The position numbers were made by a program, and so were the translations under genes. Positions 10,401 to 17,900 of a DNA stretch of 64,000 nt are shown piece by piece; within the stretch, counting starts at the first letter, position 1; each line of letters opens with the position of its first letter. The DNA is taken from positions 1 to 64,000 of the forward strand of contig BPJU01000024.1 of the NCBI GenBank assembly GCA_026004775.1. Direction: 5' to 3'. This DNA is from Pirellulaceae bacterium (GTDB taxonomy: Bacteria > Planctomycetota > Planctomycetia > Pirellulales > Pirellulaceae). The notes below the pieces were generated by a model, which made no database searches, was not told where the DNA came from, and was given only the letters and a program-made list of their open reading frames with translations.

Positions 10401-10668
10401 ACCCTTGCTGGTTTTGTCCGCTACACCTCAAGGGGACATCACTGCGCCGTTTGGCAGCATCGAGGTGGAATTCAGCGAGCCGGTCCTGGCTTCTTCGTTT
10501 ACGCCCTCGGACATCACGATAATCGGCCCGCAAGGTCCGGTCACCAGTATCAGCATCACTCGCCTGGCCGAGGCGCGTTTTCGGATTTCGTTCCCGCAGC
10601 AAGCGGCCACGGGGACGTACCGAGGGAGGTGGACCCCATCCTGTGGACCACGGGAAGCGGGTTCATAG
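4489..10668 (+). CDS. 5' part of an IS-interrupted giant LEPR-xLL surface protein
   Basis: This is the first 2,059 codons of a giant modular gene. The start is the ATG at 4489, preceded by a TTG in frame. Residues 26-34 are VLEPRWLLA, the LEPR-xLL motif found near the N terminus of many very large planctomycete secreted proteins. After a low-complexity linker come six right-handed-helix-like modules of about 200 residues (5.27-8.99 kb) sharing TGDLxVAQGxxLTLxPGT and HVEIRFAGDTNG-like segments. Five Ig-like repeats of about 113 residues then carry GTYTLRVGPEI and Asp-rich loops such as DQDGDGINGE. The fifth repeat is cut after GTY at 10620; the last 16 codons (RGRWTPSCGPREAGS and the stop) come from the insertion sequence. 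The remainder of that repeat resumes at 11989 in the same frame. Likely secreted or surface-displayed; any adhesive role is inference. Confidence 0.85.
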   Translation: MFSFNASFGASASGRRRYQRTAGVEVLEPRWLLASESESIHFSVDAPDPDKAEQRFAPPAPWHVNTHPVERPEILPLEDAPLAGEHQTPGVWEELDWLERSELNATIATLAGAALLAGENFVKPCPEGSDHTGHLPAAPSESIRNDRFKAARFRGDELPMQVEIQPLWAEGQPNAFLEQTQQPYLAPTGHVDPHDGLIRFVRGPPSVPGNFANISVPEGELTIPNNFRTENRSLGGAEGEGGLTSISGTLSSDTMLSGTVHVTGDLQVAAGVTLTLLPGTVVKVASAAFIDVRGTLSAQGTADLPIIFTSFRDDSVGIDVSGPGTDSGQPGDWEALYFTTGNPQALLEHVEIRFAGDTNGPTVGGGATPAIEISSTSVVAFRDVLVRDVLSTGIDLLSGAPVLDRVRVERAGGVAFVASLVADPTLSNLTATATGGDHFLLRSGTITAATRRWFFGGLPVHLAGDLTVAQGSHLTIDPGLVIKVPSAAFIDIKGKITAIGSDDEPIIFTSVEDDSAGGDSNSNGAATTPRAGDWEALYLTSGDPGVTLDHVEIRFAGDTNGQAFGGGETPALQIAKDSVTISNLLVRDVKHIGVRLQAGTPRLENVSVHRAGNVAFDATLAVDPTLIGLSAAATGGDYYQLAGGTIPSSNRVWDFGGLPVHLAADLTVEQERKLVLVPGTIVKVRPANFIWIKGTLEARGTASQPIIFTSELDDTAGGDSNRDGTASAPFPGAWEALYIDGPDTILENVDIRYAGDTNGPAFGGGETASLQIRAGNSNVVIRNTRVLYGLWTGIYISAGDPRLEQVHVEGNGREAVFLELAANPTFVGLTASANRFNNITLAAGTIPQATRTLDSGGPLPFHVTGDLRVAQGNTLTLVPGTVLKFPPAAFFHIQGTLIGQGTLTRPIVLTSDRDDTAGGDSNGDGAASAPFPGAWEALYIDGPDTILENVDIRYAGDTNGPASGGGETASLQIRTGNSNVVIRNTRVLYGLWTGIYISAGNPRLEQVHVEGNGREAVFLELAANPTFVGLTASANRFNNITLAAGTIPQATRTLDSGGPLPFHVTGDLRVAQGNTLTLVPGTVLKFPPAAFFHIQGTLIGQGTLTRPIVLTSDRDDTAGGDSNGDGAASAPFPGAWEALYIDGPDTILENVDIRYAGDTNGPAFGGGETASLQIRTGNSNVVIRNTRVLYGLWTGIYISAGNPRLEQVHVEGNGREAVFLELAANPTFVGLTASANRFNNITLAAGTIPQATRTLDSGGPLPFHVTGDLRVAQGNTLTLLPGTVLKFPPAAFFHIQGTLIGQGTLTRPIVLTSDRDDTAGGDSNGDGAASAPFPGAWEALYIQGAGSELEYVQVRYAGDTNGPSFGGGQTASVHVLGDAIFSQFQLRSGLSDGIRVSGANLTLNDGVLSDNLGIGLLVESGTATVARTGFFAGNVGVRVNSGASSNVSDSAFENFATAAAQHLGTNSAFARFLNNWWGDAGGPHDPSAADGQVNINPAGQRVSDFLEYQPFRTARPALPIGPFVVSVEPRLSSTPVNFLDVTFSEPVTAFDPSDVSISGPRAPPVATIEHVRGATYRMTLTAPLDLAGLYTISMGPDIVATSSNLRLDRDRDGLDGETPDDRFEFPITLDFTGPRVVAQTPSGTVQTVVESVEVQFSKTIDAATFTAEDVTLNGPSGSIRVLAVDRLAADRFAVRFAKQIANGTYTLRVGPEIADLAGNLLDQNNNGINGETEDSYQGTFTIALQPLRIIDQQPSGLVRGSVTSIDVSFSAPINAGTFGVDDVLITGPAQVVVVAVAPLSASSARITVQRITREGTYTLRIGPAVLDLAGRLMDQDGDNIPGEIDDQYVGSFTVGGVGPTVVGQSPTGTVKAPVSAIEIAFSEEIRVESVTPLAFQLSGPLGAIGITRITALSPVRFRAEFPPQTATGNYTIRVGPQITDTTGVPMDQDGDGINGELLDDVYTGTFSIDNTPLLVLSATPQGDITAPFGSIEVEFSEPVLASSFTPSDITIIGPQGPVTSISITRLAEARFRISFPQQAATGTYRGRWTPSCGPREAGS
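5266..8990 (+). repeat. six tandem ~200-residue beta-helix-like modules
   Basis: Module starts, judged by the TGDL or AADL segment followed by an LxPGT turn, fall at about 5266, 5865, 6465, 7069, 7672 and 8275, a spacing of 599-604 bases. Each module repeats PIIFTS..DDTAGGDSN, WEALY and IRYAGDTNG(P/Q)..GGG motifs. The pattern of short parallel strands with turns resembles right-handed beta-helix proteins. The first three modules are diverged from one another; the later ones are nearly identical in their first parts. Confidence 0.85.
6667..8475 (+). repeat. three near-identical 603-bp tandem repeats
   Basis: Copies run 6667-7269, 7270-7872 and 7873-8475, each starting at the bases encoding SAPFPGAWEALY. 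A fourth partial copy begins at 8476 and diverges within about 30 bases. Differences between copies are scattered single bases (for example gcttttggt versus gcttctggt, ttggtaccc versus ttgctaccc). The period is exactly 201 codons, so copy number can change without a frameshift. This indicates recent duplication or gene conversion within the gene. Confidence 0.92.
9046..10620 (+). repeat. five Ig-like (Big-type) repeats, the fifth broken by the IS
   Basis: Repeats begin near 9046, 9379, 9718, 10057 and 10396, about 113 residues each. Each opens with VV.Q.PSGTV-like residues, contains FS..I.A.TF..DDV, and closes with GTYTLRVGP and an Asp/Asn-rich loop (DQNNNGINGE, DQDGDNIPGE) that looks able to bind calcium. 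The fifth stops after GTY at 10620, and its missing tail (YRVTIGPEV, NHDGDGIFGE) is found right after the insertion sequence at 11989-12105. Confidence 0.85.
10618..10620. repeat. left copy of 3-bp IS target-site duplication (TAC)
   Basis: TAC here is the Tyr codon of GTY in the fifth Ig-like repeat. The same TAC occurs at 11989-11991, where the interrupted reading frame resumes with YRVTIGPEV. Three-base duplications are normal for the IS3 family. Confidence 0.65.
10630..10650. repeat. IS left terminal inverted repeat
   Basis: TGGACCCCATCCTGTGGACCA pairs imperfectly with the complement of 11967-11987. Conserved blocks are TGG, CCCCA and the distal TGGACCA. Confidence 0.65.
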
Positions 10669-10794
10669 CTAAAGCTAGCGGCCCGCGAGACCCATTCCAG
10701 AGGTCTCGCGCGGCCGCTGGAGCGCCATACCGCTTACCATCACCATACGGTATCCCCCACGTTAGCCGCCGCGCCGCGCGAATTTTTTCGCGCG

Positions 10795-11607
10795 TTACTT
10801 TCCCGTGCAGACCTCGGCTGGCGCCACCCCATACACCGCGGCCGGCGTGCAGTAGCCAAGTGCCGTATGCGGTCGCTCGTAGTTGTAGAACCGAAAGTAC
10901 GCATCCAGCCCCACATGCAACTCCGCTACGCTGCCATACTCCTTCAGGTAAATATCCTCGTACTTCACCGTCCGCCACAACCGCTCCACGAACGCATTGT
11001 CCGTCGCACGGCCTCGCCCGTCCATGCTGATCGCCACGCCCGCTTTTTCCAACCTCCCAGTATACGCGGCCGCCGTATACTGCCGACCCTGATCGCTGTT
11101 GAAAATCTCCGGCACCCCTTGCTCCAACGCCTCCTCGAGCGCCTCTAAGCAAAATAATCCGTCCAGCGTGTTCGACAGCCGCCACGAGAGCACATACCGG
11201 CTGTACCAATCGAGCACCACCGTCAAGTACATGAACCCACCGCATATCGGCACATAGGTAATGTCGCTCGACCACACCTGGTTGGGACGCTCCACCCGCA
11301 AATCCCGCAGCAAATAAGGATAAACCCGATGCTCCACACGCCGATGTGTAGTGCGCGGCTTGGGGTACACGGCCTCCAAACCCATCAGCCGCATCAGCCG
11401 CCGGATCCGCTTCCGATTCACCCCCAACACCTCCGCTAGCCGCCGGCTCCCATAAAACGGCCTGGCTGTGTACTCCTCGTCGATCTTGCGCATCAATTCC
11501 AGATTCTCCTCCGATTCGCCCGCTGGCTCGTAGTAATAGCTCGAACGAGCCAACCCCAAAAGCTCGCACTGACGCCGAACACTTAACTCCCCATGCTCCG
11601 CTTCCAC
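10795..11607 (-). CDS. IS3-family transposase OrfB (DDE integrase core)
   Basis: The 270-residue protein has a GTG start at 11607. The N-terminal part (ELSVRRQCELLGLARSSYYY, then FYGSRRLAEVLGVNRKRIRRLM) is the HTH_21-type region of IS3 OrfB. The rve integrase core follows: VWSSDITYVP contains the first catalytic Asp, FNSDQGRQY the second, and FVERLWRTVKYEDIYL the Glu region. The end, YNYERPHTALGYCTPAAVY, is typical of the family. The frame also reads openly upstream as LPSSIRELRGC into the orfA end, so the protein is probably made mainly as an OrfAB fusion. The length is normal and no inactivating change was seen, so the element may still be active. Confidence 0.93.
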   Translation of the reverse strand: MEAEHGELSVRRQCELLGLARSSYYYEPAGESEENLELMRKIDEEYTARPFYGSRRLAEVLGVNRKRIRRLMRLMGLEAVYPKPRTTHRRVEHRVYPYLLRDLRVERPNQVWSSDITYVPICGGFMYLTVVLDWYSRYVLSWRLSNTLDGLFCLEALEEALEQGVPEIFNSDQGRQYTAAAYTGRLEKAGVAISMDGRGRATDNAFVERLWRTVKYEDIYLKEYGSVAELHVGLDAYFRFYNYERPHTALGYCTPAAVYGVAPAEVCTGK

Positions 11608-11623
11608 ACATCCGCGAAGCTCC

Positions 11624-11929
11624 CTAATCGAACTGGGCAGCTTTTTTTTTCAACCACTCCAACTCCATCCGCAGACGACCAATCTCCTGGTATAACTCCG
11701 CCACCAGCCGCTCCTGTTCACCACGGTCACCCTGACGGCCACCCCCAAACACCTCCGCCGCTTGCGTCAACAACTGCCGTTTCCACTTCGCTACCTGTAC
11801 CGGATGTACCTGGAACCGCGACGCCAGCTCGCTCAACGTCCCCTCGCCCCGTACCGCTGCCAACGCTACCCTCGCTTTCTCCGCCGCCGTATAAACTCTT
11901 CGCTTCCGACCCATGCTCCTCTCCTCCAA
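11624..11929 (-). CDS. IS3-family transposase OrfA (helix-turn-helix)
   Basis: The 101-residue protein starts MEERSMGRKRRVYTAAEKAR; the second Met (MGRKRR) is an alternative start. The HTH_Tnp_1 region is visible in KARVALAAVRGEGTLSELA and FQVHPVQVAKWKRQLL, which would recognise the element's terminal repeats. The C-terminal part (AELYQEIGRLRMELEWLKKK) is a leucine-zipper-like coiled coil used for oligomerisation in this family. Translation ends AAQFD shortly after a run of nine A residues. It lies immediately upstream of orfB in another frame, as expected of IS3 elements. Confidence 0.92.
   Translation of the reverse strand: MEERSMGRKRRVYTAAEKARVALAAVRGEGTLSELASRFQVHPVQVAKWKRQLLTQAAEVFGGGRQGDRGEQERLVAELYQEIGRLRMELEWLKKKAAQFD
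11642..11650 (-). promoter_or_regulatory. A9 slippage site joining orfA to orfB
   Basis: On the minus strand a run of nine A encodes KKK at the end of OrfA. orfB lies in the +1 (equivalently -2) frame relative to orfA. Loss of one A in the transcript would give WLKKKLPSSIRELRG and then OrfB, a join typical of related elements. A simple -1 ribosomal slip would instead meet a stop after about 18 codons, so transcript slippage is the more likely route here. Confidence 0.55.
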
Positions 11930-11966
11930 ATCCCCCTACTAACCTCGGCCACTTTAACTTACCAAC

Positions 11967-11987
11967 TGGTCCAGTTTTTGGGGGCCA
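11967..11987. repeat. IS right terminal inverted repeat
   Basis: The complement reads TGGCCCCCAAAAACTGGACCA and matches 15 of 21 positions of the left repeat. Confidence 0.65.
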
Positions 11988-11988
11988 T

Positions 11989-11991
11989 TAC
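11989..11991. repeat. right copy of 3-bp IS target-site duplication (TAC)
   Basis: This TAC duplicates 10618-10620. It is the Tyr codon at which the giant reading frame resumes as YRVTIGPEVTDLVGNAL. Confidence 0.65.
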
Positions 11992-14900
11992 AGAGTGACA
12001 ATTGGTCCGGAGGTTACAGATCTTGTCGGCAACGCGCTCAACCACGACGGCGACGGGATATTTGGTGAAGTAGAGGACGCGTTTGTGTTCCAGATCCGAT
12101 TGGGCCTTCCGGACTTGACGATCGAGAATCCGGTAGTTCCGGCGATCATTGCCAATGGCCAGACGCTGGCCGTTCAATGGACGATTCGCAACGCGGGCAC
12201 CGCCACCGCTCGCGCCCCGTGGACGGACCGCGCGACACTTTCAGCCGATGAATTCTTCGGCAATCAGGATGACATCGAGATTGCTCGGATCATCTCCAGT
12301 GCCGACCTGGAAGCGGGGGCAACACGTGTGTTGCAAGGCTCGGTAGCCGTTCCGTTTGGAAGTTTCGGACAATTCCGCGTCTTTTTCCGTACGGATAGTG
12401 CCAACCAAGTGGCCGAAGGCGTAACAGGGGGAGAAACAAACAATTTAATTTCGGTTCCGATCCAGGTGGAATTTCGCCCGCCGCCGGCCGATCTGGTAGT
12501 GGATGCAATTCAGGTCGAGCCGCTTGTTCACACGGGACAGGCAATTGATGTCACTTGGCGGGTGTTGAATGCCGGAACCGCCGCCACCGGCACTTCCCGC
12601 TGGTTTGATGAACTTGTGCTGTCGGCTAACACCACGTTGGGTGACACAGACGATATTATCCTCAGACAGTTTGAACGCAATGGCACGCTGGCCTCCGGCG
12701 CCACCTACACTCGGTCGGAACGCGTCACCATTCCCGAGGCACTTGCCGCTGGAGGCTATCGTCTCTTCATCACGACCGACCGCTTTAACCACGTGGTCGA
12801 ATCGGGAGCCGAAGGCAACAATACAGCCTCTGCCGATATTACGATCGAGCTGTCACCCACGCCGGACCTGGTGGTTCGTTCGGTGACTAGTCCGGCAACG
12901 GCAGTTGCAGGGCAGACGCTGGCCGTCACTTGGACCATCGAGAATGCGGGCGCAGCGTCTGCTTCACCACTGTGGGTGGATAGGATTTATCTGTCTGGGG
13001 ATGGCCAACTTCAAGGAGCCACCCTCATTGGGGAATTCAACAGGCCTCGTGAGTTGGCCGCTGGGGGCGATTCGTACTCGCGTAGCGAATCGGTCACCGT
13101 GCCGGCCCTATCCGGCAACTTCGTGCTGCTTGTGCAAACCGATGCAGCCAACAGCGTTTTCGAACGGGATGCGGAAGGCAACAACATCCTGGCCCGCAGT
13201 GGTTCTGTGATTGTCGTACATCCTGATTTGATTGTGGAAGAAGTGACCCTGCCGCAGGGCTTATCGCCTGAGTCTGGCAGCGAAGTACGTGTCCAATGGC
13301 GCGTGCGCAATACCGGTCAGGCCTCGGCGGCAGCACCATGGGTCGACCGAATCTACCTGTCGCCCGACGATCAATTCTCAATCGACGACGTGCTGCTGGG
13401 AGAACAGGCACGGGCGAGCTCGCTGGACGCCGGAGCTTCGTACGACGCATCCATCCAGCTCCGATTGCCCGAAGCGGCGATAGGCCACTTTCGCATTTTA
13501 GTAGTGAGCGACGCTGCCAACTCTGTGCAAGAAGTGGCTGGTGAAGGCAACAACGCGGGTGCATCGCCCCTGATGGATATCCAAGCGGCTCCGTTTGCCG
13601 ACTTGACCGTCACCAGCATCACCGTGCCTTCGCAGGTAATCGGTGATCCGGTGGACCTGAGCGTCTCCTGGACCGTCGCCAACCAGGGTACAGGTTCAGG
13701 ACGAGTCGACACGTGGGTCGACCGAGTGGTGTTGTCGCGTGACACGGTGCTGGGAAACACTGACGATCTGGTCATCGGAACATTCGTGCATACGGGGCTG
13801 GTACCGGCCGGATTGTCGTATTCGCGAACCGAGATCATTGCGCTACCGCCGGCAACCGAGGGACGGTTCCAGTTGTTCGTCGTCACGGACGCCGACGACG
13901 CTGTGTTCGAGCATACGGATCAGGCACCGAATTCCCGCCAGGCGGATCATGTGGTGGACGTATTGCGCCAGCCTTACGCCGACCTGGTCGTCACGTCCGT
14001 AGTAGCAGACGCATTCGGCACGAACGGCCTGCCGCTACGCATCAGTTGGACGGTTCAGAACCTCGGTATTGCGGCCACACAGTCCACTTCCTGGCGTGAC
14101 CGGATTTCGATTGCGCCGAACGAGGAGGGGACCGGACGCAGGACGTTGGCCGAAGTGACGCGGATCGGCGGCCTGGCCGTCAATGGGGCATATACGCAAA
14201 CGACACAGGTTGTGCTGCCGGTGGATGTTTCCGGGACCCAGTATTTGTTTGTAGAGACGGACGTGTCGGGCCAGGTGTTCGAATTCCTCTTCCGTAGCAA
14301 CAATCTTGGCCGTTCGAACGCCGTGCAGGTAAACTTCGTTCCCGCACCGCGCGGCGACCTGGAGGTACTGGCCGTCGCCGGGCCGACACAGGCCGCCGAC
14401 TCCTCCTCGGTAGATGTCACCTGGCTGGTGCGCAATAACGGGCCGGACACTCTCCAGCAGTCGTGGGTCGACCGGGTATTCCTGGCTCCCGGCGGCGTCT
14501 TCGACAGCAATGCCGTACCGTTGGGCACATTTCCGCGATCGATCGGCCTGGAAGCAGGCAAAACCTATCAGCGCACCGAATCGATTGTACTGCCCAAGAC
14601 AGCAGGAGTTTTTCGTTTCTTCGTAGTGACCGATGCAGACAACCGCGTAGCCGAAGACGTTGAATCGAATAACCGGCGCGGCTCGGATCTGGTTACGGTT
14701 TTGTTGCGACCGCGGCCCGATCTTCAAGTAACTTCGGCACAAGCTCCTTCCCGTGTTACCGCAGGGACGGCACTGGACGTCGAATTTGTGGTGACCAATC
14801 TCGGAACGGCCGCAACTCCTACCGGCGGATCACGCTGGAAAGACGCTGTCTATCTTTCCGTTGACAACCAACTCGGCAATGACATTTTGCTGGGCCAGTT

Positions 14901-17900
14901 GGATAACCTTTCAGCACTAGAACCAACACAAAGCTATTCTTCGCGCGGTAACTTCCGGCTTCCACAAGGGCTGTCCGGCAATTTCTTCTTATTGGTTGTA
15001 GCAGACGACGGAAATCGTGTGGACGAATTCCCGCAGGAAGGAAACAACCTGCTGGCTTTGGCCATCGCCATCGACGCCGTGCCGGTTCCTCCGCCCGATT
15101 TGATGGTGACGTCGGTAGGAGTTCCACGCCAGGTTTTCGACGGCCAGTCGATCACCGTACGTTACCGGGTGGAGAACCGCGGTGCCGGTATTACTGTCCC
15201 CGGAAGTTGGGCCGATAGCGTATGGCTGACGCGTGGCAAGGACCGCCCCAATGCACTGCGCGGTGATATATTGCTGGCTACTTTCAGCCATTCCGGCGCT
15301 CTGGATATCAATCAGTTTGTAGAAAAAGCAGCCGACGTAACCATTCCCAAATTTATTACAGGCCAGTTTTTCCTTACTGTATGGACAGACGTGTATGATC
15401 GCGTTTTCGAAAACCAGTTTGCCACGAATATCGATCCGGATGCACCGAACGACTTGGATGGTAATAATTTCCTGGCGGTACCGCTGGATGTACTATTAAC
15501 ACCGGCGGCCGATCTGGTGGTGACGCATGTAACTGCTCCGGCTAATGCTCTTGGCGGCCAGCAGGTGACCGTTCGTTGGACGGTGGCCAATCAAGGCGCA
15601 GCGTCTACGGACCGCGAACGCTGGGCTGACGCTGTTTATATCGCCGACAGTGCCGATCCCCGTGACCCGTCGCGACGACTGGTGTTTGCTGTACCTCACG
15701 CCGGCGTGCTGCACCGAGGCGAATCGTATGAGGAAACAGCTACCTTTACCTTGCCACCGTCGGCTTCCGGCAAATTTTTTGTAGTAGAAACGAATGTGGA
15801 CCCACACCTCGCTCTGACCGATGAAGAATTATTCCTGAAAGAGATCCGTGAGATTCTGATTCGTGCCGAACAGAAACTGGGCAAACCTCTGGCGGAAGTT
15901 TCGCTGGCCGATATTCGCCAACTCAGCCGGAACGACTTGATCACTATCCTCACCGGCCCCAGCCGCAGTTTCGAGCCTGTGTTTGAAGGTCCGTTTACGG
16001 CAAACAACGCCGCATCGGTACCGAGTGATATTCGAAACATCTTCCCGGACCTGGAGGTGGCGGACATCCATGTGCCGGCGGCAGCCTTTTCGGGGGACTC
16101 GATTCAAATCCAGTGGACGGTCCGCAACAACGGGCAAGGGGCGGTTTGGTCCGGTACCCGTTACTGGACCGACTATGTGTTCCTGTCGCCCGATCCGGTG
16201 TACCGGGCCGAGCGGGCACAACTGGTGGCGGCGCGCACCCACCAGCAAACGGGCATTTTCGGTGCGGGTGACAGTTACACCTCGGCCGCCACGATCCAGT
16301 TGCCGCCAGGCACGTCGGGCAATCGTTATGTACACGTCTTTACCGACATTGCCATCGACCGCAATGGCCGTGCTGTTTTGAGTGGCCTTGCACCCGGCAA
16401 GTATCCGACATGGCCGAGAGCCTTCGCGGACCGCGTGTGGGAAGGGCCCGGTGACAAGTCGAACAACGGGCGTTCCTCTTCAGCCATCGCGGTAACGTAT
16501 CGAGAACCGAACCTGCGCGTCGTCTCGTTCCAGGCAGACCCGTCCGCTTTCTCGGGCGGGCTGGTCTCCCTCCGGTTCCAGGTCCGTAATGAGGGCACGT
16601 TCCGGACTCGTGTCGCTCGCTGGTCGGACCGCGTTTACCTATCGACCGATCCGACGCTGGACAACTTCGACTTGTTGCTGGCCACCATCCCGCGCAGCGG
16701 CGCGTTGGAAGTGGGAGAAAGCTACGTGGTGCAACAGCAGGTGCAATTACCGGAGAACATCGATGGGCCGTTTTTCCTGCTGGTTTATACCGATTCACCG
16801 TTCGACAGCACCACTCCCATGGGACCGCTGCTTCCGTATCCGAGCACGGCCGGTGGGCCTCGTCTCAGCACGGGCGGCAACGGGACGGGAGCCGTGCTGG
16901 AATTCCAGGATGAAGTAGACAACCTGGCGTCCGTGCCTATCACCGTCCTTTTCCGCCCGAACCCGGATTTGCAAGTTACGTCGGTCACCACCGACGCGCG
17001 CGTGCTGGTGGGGCAGCAATTTACCGTAAGTTATCAAGTGACGAACAGCGGAGCAGGAGACATTCCAGCGCGGCAGGCGAATTGGCGAGATTTCATCTAT
17101 CTGTCACGCGATGGGATTCTGGATCCGGCCAGCGACCACTTCTTGGGTGAGGTGCGGCGCACGGATGTTCTGCTTTCGGGCCAATCGTACCAGGTTACCC
17201 GATCCTTCCCGGTGCCGCGTGGTTTGCGCGGCACGTATTTCGTCATTGTCCTGGCCGACGCGCCGGCGGGAAATGCGGTGTTAGGAAGCGTAGTAGAAAG
17301 CAACGAACGGAACAATGCTGCGCCCAGTAGCCAGCCGGTGCTCATCGATCTGCCGCCGCCCAGCGACCTTCAGGTTGACGCGATCGACATCCCGTTAACA
17401 GCTTTGGCCGGCGATTCGGTCACCATCCGCTGGCGGGTAACGAACCGCGGCACACAACCTGCCGTCGGATTATGGGCTGATGCGGCGTTTCTGTCACTCG
17501 ATGGCGTCTGGGATCTAGGCGACCGGCTGATTGGGTCGGTCGAAGGCGATTTCCGCCGGCTGGAACCGGGCCAAAGCTATGAAGCATCGCTGACCGCATC
17601 CCTTCCCATGGCCCTGCCGGACGCTTATCGAGTGATCATTCGTGCCGACGTGTTTGATGACATTTTCGAAAGCGACAATCGCAACAATACGCAGCCGTCC
17701 TCGGAAACGTTGCTCGTAACGGTCCGGACACTTGACCTGGATACTCCTCTGGACGATACGCTTTCGACGGGCCAGTCACGGCTCTATCGCGTGGCTGTAC
17801 CCAGCGGGGCGACGCTGGAGGTGACGCTCCGTGGTGCCGACGAGGAGGCGGCTCGTGAGCTGTTTGTCCGGCACGAAGCGCTACCGGACTCGATCCGGTT

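Larger units (their letters stand above)
10621..11988 (-). mobile_element. IS3-family insertion sequence
   Basis: An element of about 1,368 bases is inserted antisense in the giant gene. It carries orfA (11624-11929) and orfB (10795-11607), the standard IS3 pair. Imperfect terminal inverted repeats are visible: 10630-10650 (TGGACCCCATCCTGTGGACCA) against the complement of 11967-11987 (TGGCCCCCAAAAACTGGACCA), 15 of 21 matching. The TAC duplication sets the outer limits used here; the left repeat starts 9 bases inside that limit and the right one only 1 base inside, so the exact left end is uncertain. Element plus duplication is 1,371 bases, divisible by three. Confidence 0.88.

Noticed and set aside
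10556-11611. 351-codon minus-strand open frame across the IS and the end of the giant gene
   Set aside because: It is out of frame with orfB, Gly/Arg-rich without motifs, and overlaps the well-supported transposase; a shadow frame.
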